Below are positions 60,717 to 64,000 of a stretch of 64,000 bases of DNA, one piece after another. This DNA comes from Ephemerocybe angulata. Taxonomy: Eukaryota > Basidiomycota > Agaricomycetes > Agaricales > Psathyrellaceae. Position 1 is the first letter of the stretch. Every line of letters begins with the position of its first letter. Both the position numbers and the translations under genes were made by a program. The stretch spans positions 372,001 to 436,000 of the forward strand of contig JAACJK010000111.1 in the NCBI GenBank assembly GCA_013368325.1, read 5' to 3'. The notes under the pieces are model-generated. The model saw only the letters and a list, made by a program, of their open reading frames with translations, searched no databases and was not told the origin of the DNA.

Positions 60717-61554
60717 GTACGCCACGCACCCTTTCAAAACAGTCATGTCTCTCATAGGGATACACTAGTACCAATCTTATCGTTTCCTCAAGTACGTAGC
60801 TTCATATTGTAGGACGAAATACATAGGTTGTATAGCTTGTTCCGCTTTGGCCGGTGGGCTGCTGCGAGTAAGTTGTCAGGATTTAGACAAGGATTCCAGC
60901 GTACGTTCATACACAGCAGACATCGCAGTGGTATAACAGAACGCAGGTCGTTGGAGTGTCCAGGTCTGCCCAGAGGGCCATTGTTTCAATATTGCTGGAA
61001 GGTTCGTCAGAGCGATCGGCACAGAAGGGACGTTGGTGGTGTACGCTGGGCACGAGCGACAGGCACAAGGGGTACGGATCAGTATCGGTCCTGGCCTGGG
61101 TGTTGAACACAACATAATTTTGAAGAGAAGAAGACGTTGGGCTAACAATTTCGGAAGGGGTGTTAGAGGGACAGGATCAATTTAAAGCAACATACGTTTA
61201 GAACTCACCGAAGGTCGCGAAAGATTGACGTTGCATTCTTTGGTGATCTACCAGTCAATAAGATGTGAGCAGTTTGGAGAGATACTTCCCACTCTGTTTC
61301 AATTGGGTATTGGGTAGTCCAAGTTGGTCGTTAGTAAAGCATCTCCTGAAATCCAGCGCCCGTATTGAATATGAGAAGCCGTCACTGCCTGTTGCGCCAT
61401 TGAAAAGAAGGAGTTAGAACAAATGCACCTGGGCTGTACAGGACACTTGGCCGGCCACGCCGTCCGAAACGATGCTCGAAGACAGCATTAAGAGAGTAGA
61501 TATTAAAGAACCATGTCTATCGACAAACCATCCCGTACACGCGTCGGCATATTT
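60717..61554. other. Intergenic, no gene seen
   Basis: About 840 bp between gene E and the convergent DAP3 gene. Short ORFs on both strands are uninformative. No repeat noted. Confidence 0.4.
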
Positions 61555-63177
61555 CTATGTCGAGAAAGTCGAGAGAAGACCCTTCCACACGAAATCCCTG
61601 GGGTTTCCGTCGCTCTCGACGTATTTGCTCAAGAAGAGCTCATCATACTTGTCTGTAGACCGTTGTTAGCTTTGAAATCTCGCGATGTGTATAGTCATTT
61701 AGCGACGAACCTGTGGTCAGAGCCATATCGTCCTTCCACACGCTGAACAACCCGGCCATCTCATCCGAGCTCATACGGTCGGGCAGCTTGAACCCGGTGA
61801 GTCCGTGGACATATCCCTGAACATCCCCGTCCCTCCTCTGGTACCGGCTCACAGGGTGTGCGCGGGGGAGATCGAGAGCATCCTGGATCTCAAGCGGGAC
61901 ATTAAAGTTAGTGTCCGAGTTGGTGAGAGCGGTCACAACCGCGCCCTTGGCAAACGTCCGCTTTCCAGAAGCAAAGTCAAGGATCAGGCGGGGAAGCGAA
62001 AGGTGGTTCGCCTTGATCGGCCTGAGGAAGTGGTCCTTGTACGAACTGTCCTGGAGCAGGGCCTGGAAGTCGTCCACGGCCAGCAAGACGGGGAACTGGG
62101 TCTGCGCTTGCAGCTCGCTCGTGAGGGCGTCGAGCACGACCGCCGAGTTCCCGGCCGACCTGTCCTTGAGCGCGATCTGGACGAGGTCCGCGAGCGTCGT
62201 GCCCGCGGGGACGTTCAGCTTCTCGGTCACAAGGGCCTTTTTCATGGGCAGCTTGGCGAAAAGCGCGGAGTTGGCCTTGAAAAGCTTGTCGAGGGTGCGG
62301 TAGGACGCGTGCGGCTGGAGGTAGGTCTGCGTGCGGAGGTCGTACGCGAAGGTGGTGGTGGAGTTGACGAGGGAGGCAGCGCGCGGGACGTAGAAGACGA
62401 CCCAGCCCTCTGCCTGGGCGTACTGCACCGCCTGGTGCAGCAGGAAGCTCTTGCCGCACCCTGCGCGGCCGTGCAGGACGATGCGCGAGTCGAGGCTTGA
62501 CGAGGCTTTCGCTTTCTCGAGCGTCTCCACGGCTTGCAATGTCACGTCGCGCACGACGGAGCACGGCGACGACAAAATGCGGTACTGTGGCGCCGTCAGC
62601 GGGGGTCGTCCGTCAATGCTTGCCACGGCGTACCTCGAAGAACATCTTCCTGGGGAGACCAAAGACCTTCGCGGCGTTGTTCGGGGCGTCGCTATAGCTC
62701 ACCGCCTTTCCGACGTTTCTCGGTACAAGCGTTTCCTGCAGCAAAGTCAGTCGTCGTCGTCGCTACTAAACTTCCAGCACAACGTACACGTCCGAACAGC
62801 GGTAGCTCCAGGACATGTCCGGAACCCGCCTTGAAGGCTTCTGGGAGCGTTGCTGGCCGCTGGAAGGTCTTGGGCATCATGAGCTTGGTCTCCGCCATCC
62901 TTGTGAACCGCTACTGGGGTCAGCACATCGTCGTCGTCGTCCTCGGCGTCCTTAACGTGCTACGCACCGGAATATCCTTCGTTTTGTGGATTTTCTCCTG
63001 CTTCTTCTTCGTCTCCCATTTCTCCTTCCTGCCCTTCTTTACCCCTCCAATAGACTGGGCTGCCTTTCGTTCTTTCGGGGCCGCTTTGGCTGGTTGACTC
63101 GCTGCTCGCAACGCACCGGCGGCCAGGGACTTCTGAACGAGTGCGACGTGTCTAGCGTTCGAAGCAAGGAGGGACAT
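61555..63177 (-). CDS. RSM23: Mitochondrial small-subunit ribosomal protein mS29 (DAP3 / Rsm23)
   Basis: Multi-exon, from the ATG at 63177 to the TAG at 61555-61557. The N-terminus MSLLASNARHVALVQKSL is basic and amphipathic, a likely mitochondrial targeting sequence. It is followed by a Lys-rich stretch (KKGRKEKWETKKKQEKIHK). The core is the DAP3 P-loop ATPase/GTPase-like domain: Walker A LHGRAGCGKSFLL (near 62470) and a Walker B-like VLLAVDDFQALL (near 62090). The last intron (gttcgt...tctacag, about 61710-61651) joins FSVWKDDMALTT to KYDELFLSKYVESDGNPRDF, as expected at the DAP3 C-terminus. It is a component of the mitoribosomal small subunit. A conserved housekeeping gene, apparently intact. 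Confidence 0.88.
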
Positions 63178-64000
63178 TTTGAGTTGTCTGTGCGGGTCTT
63201 CAGCATAGATTAGGGCTTTGAACGTCGTGTAACGCACCGAGCTCGTCGTGCGACGCGACGAGGAAACCTATTAGCTCAACGTCCAAGCCGCTTGTGGTTC
63301 CGACTTTTTCGAGCGCCGAAAGGCATTTCGGCACGTGGAACCTCGTTCGGTGATTGCCGCTGTTCGACGGGCGGCTTCGAGCGGCTTCGCGATCGGCATT
63401 TTTAGGGGCTTCGGTTTTTCTCCTTTTACTCGTCCGCTATCCTCCATAAATCCCCAATCTTGCATTGCAGACGGTGCAAGTGTAAGTAAGTATTACGCTC
63501 CCATACGCTTGAGCCAAGTGGCTCCTTTCACTATCGTTCTTCACCTCTTTCCGGGATGGGCGCCCTTTCTCATGCCTTGTCTGTTCCAAATGAAAAATTG
63601 GTGAAGGACGGCACGCTTCCAAGCTAAATCCAATGGGAACCGACAATCAAAAGTTGCCTCATGTTGACGAGAGGGAACTGAGCTCTTGCTTCTGTCCTTT
63701 GTTCCTCTCCCTATCGGACGCGTTGCCGGGCCAGGTTCAAGTAAGTATTCAAATTCAAAAACTGTATTAGAAGAACGTTCTGAACGTCGTCGGTACTCCG
63801 TCAGCTCCCACACACATCCCGAACAGTGACGTCGGGTTGAACCTTTGAGGTTGGATGCGGCGTGTAACAGTGCAGGCCCCCAACGAGAGTGCCAAGGACG
63901 TTGAGCCATCACCTAGCCGTCGGTCTTCAATATCTTCGTCGAACTGGGAGAATGGTGGGTTGATAAGCGATAGCCCTAATCGACTGGTTGTCTAATCTCT
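63178..64000 (+). other. Right edge: possible start of a divergent gene
   Basis: An ATG at about 63632 opens MGTDNQKLPHVDERELSSC..., which reaches a donor-like gtaagt near 63741. The gene, if real, would run out of the window. Between 63178 and 63631 there is no supported gene. Confidence 0.25.

Noticed and set aside
61805..62500. A 231-aa plus-strand ORF
   Set aside because: Antisense shadow of the GC-rich DAP3 coding exon.

Overview
This is nuclear DNA of a filamentous basidiomycete, most likely an agaricomycete. The reasons are genes split by many short introns (about 45-90 nt, GTRNGT...YAG), a Helitron and hAT-type MITEs, lineage-typical F-box-like and PCL-type cyclin genes, and an expanded family of F-box/nucleotidyltransferase-fold proteins of the kind common in Agaricomycetes. 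No species can be named from the sequence alone. Exon limits below were worked out by hand from splice signals, reading-frame continuity and comparison of paralogues within the window.

Layout. 0-5.4 kb: a four-TM membrane protein, a retroelement aspartic-protease ORF, and an F-box gene followed by a PCL-type cyclin gene. 5.4-11.6 kb: an uninterrupted Helitron Rep-helicase gene. 12.0-13.3 kb: a ribonucleotide reductase small-subunit (R2) paralogue whose radical tyrosine is replaced by Phe. 14.6-17.9 kb: an Sds3-like histone-deacetylase-complex gene. 18-19 kb: a broken TPR gene. 19.8-20.2 kb: a hAT MITE. 20.3-23.3 kb: a second copy of the F-box + cyclin pair. 23.5-25.6 kb: a transportin pseudogene. 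26.4-29.1 kb: two tandem NTase-fold genes (A, B). 30-32.7 kb: a small acidic protein and an LRR/F-box-like gene. 33.1-37.0 kb: an HSP70 pseudogene with extra tandem copies of its C-terminal half. 37.9-39.7 kb: a CxxC zinc-binding, Gly-repeat protein. 41.4-46 kb: NTase-fold gene C, divergent from an R1-like (RNR large subunit) gene that has lost its catalytic residues. 47.6-50.5 kb: relics of asparaginyl-tRNA synthetase and aminopeptidase P. 52-57 kb: unrecognised genes and NTase-fold gene F. 57.0-57.6 kb: a second hAT MITE. 57.8-60.7 kb: tandem NTase-fold genes D and E. 61.5-63.2 kb: the conserved mitochondrial ribosomal protein gene DAP3/RSM23.

Taken together this is an accessory region set between conserved genes (Sds3-like inside it, DAP3 near the right end). 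It mixes mobile elements, decayed copies of housekeeping genes, and intact fast-evolving paralogues of cell-cycle and dNTP-metabolism families: PCL cyclins, F-box proteins, R1 and R2. The most striking point is that both RNR paralogues have intact reading frames, yet each has lost residues of the radical chemistry. R2 keeps all six metal ligands but lacks the tyrosyl-radical residue and the C-terminal tail. R1 lacks the Asn/Glu of its active site and the paired radical-transfer tyrosines. They may be a repurposed RNR-like pair. The six-member NTase-fold family is the second main signal. Several of these genes share GTACCTAC / GGTGNGTACC-type motifs upstream, often in tandem repeats, which may mean common regulation.
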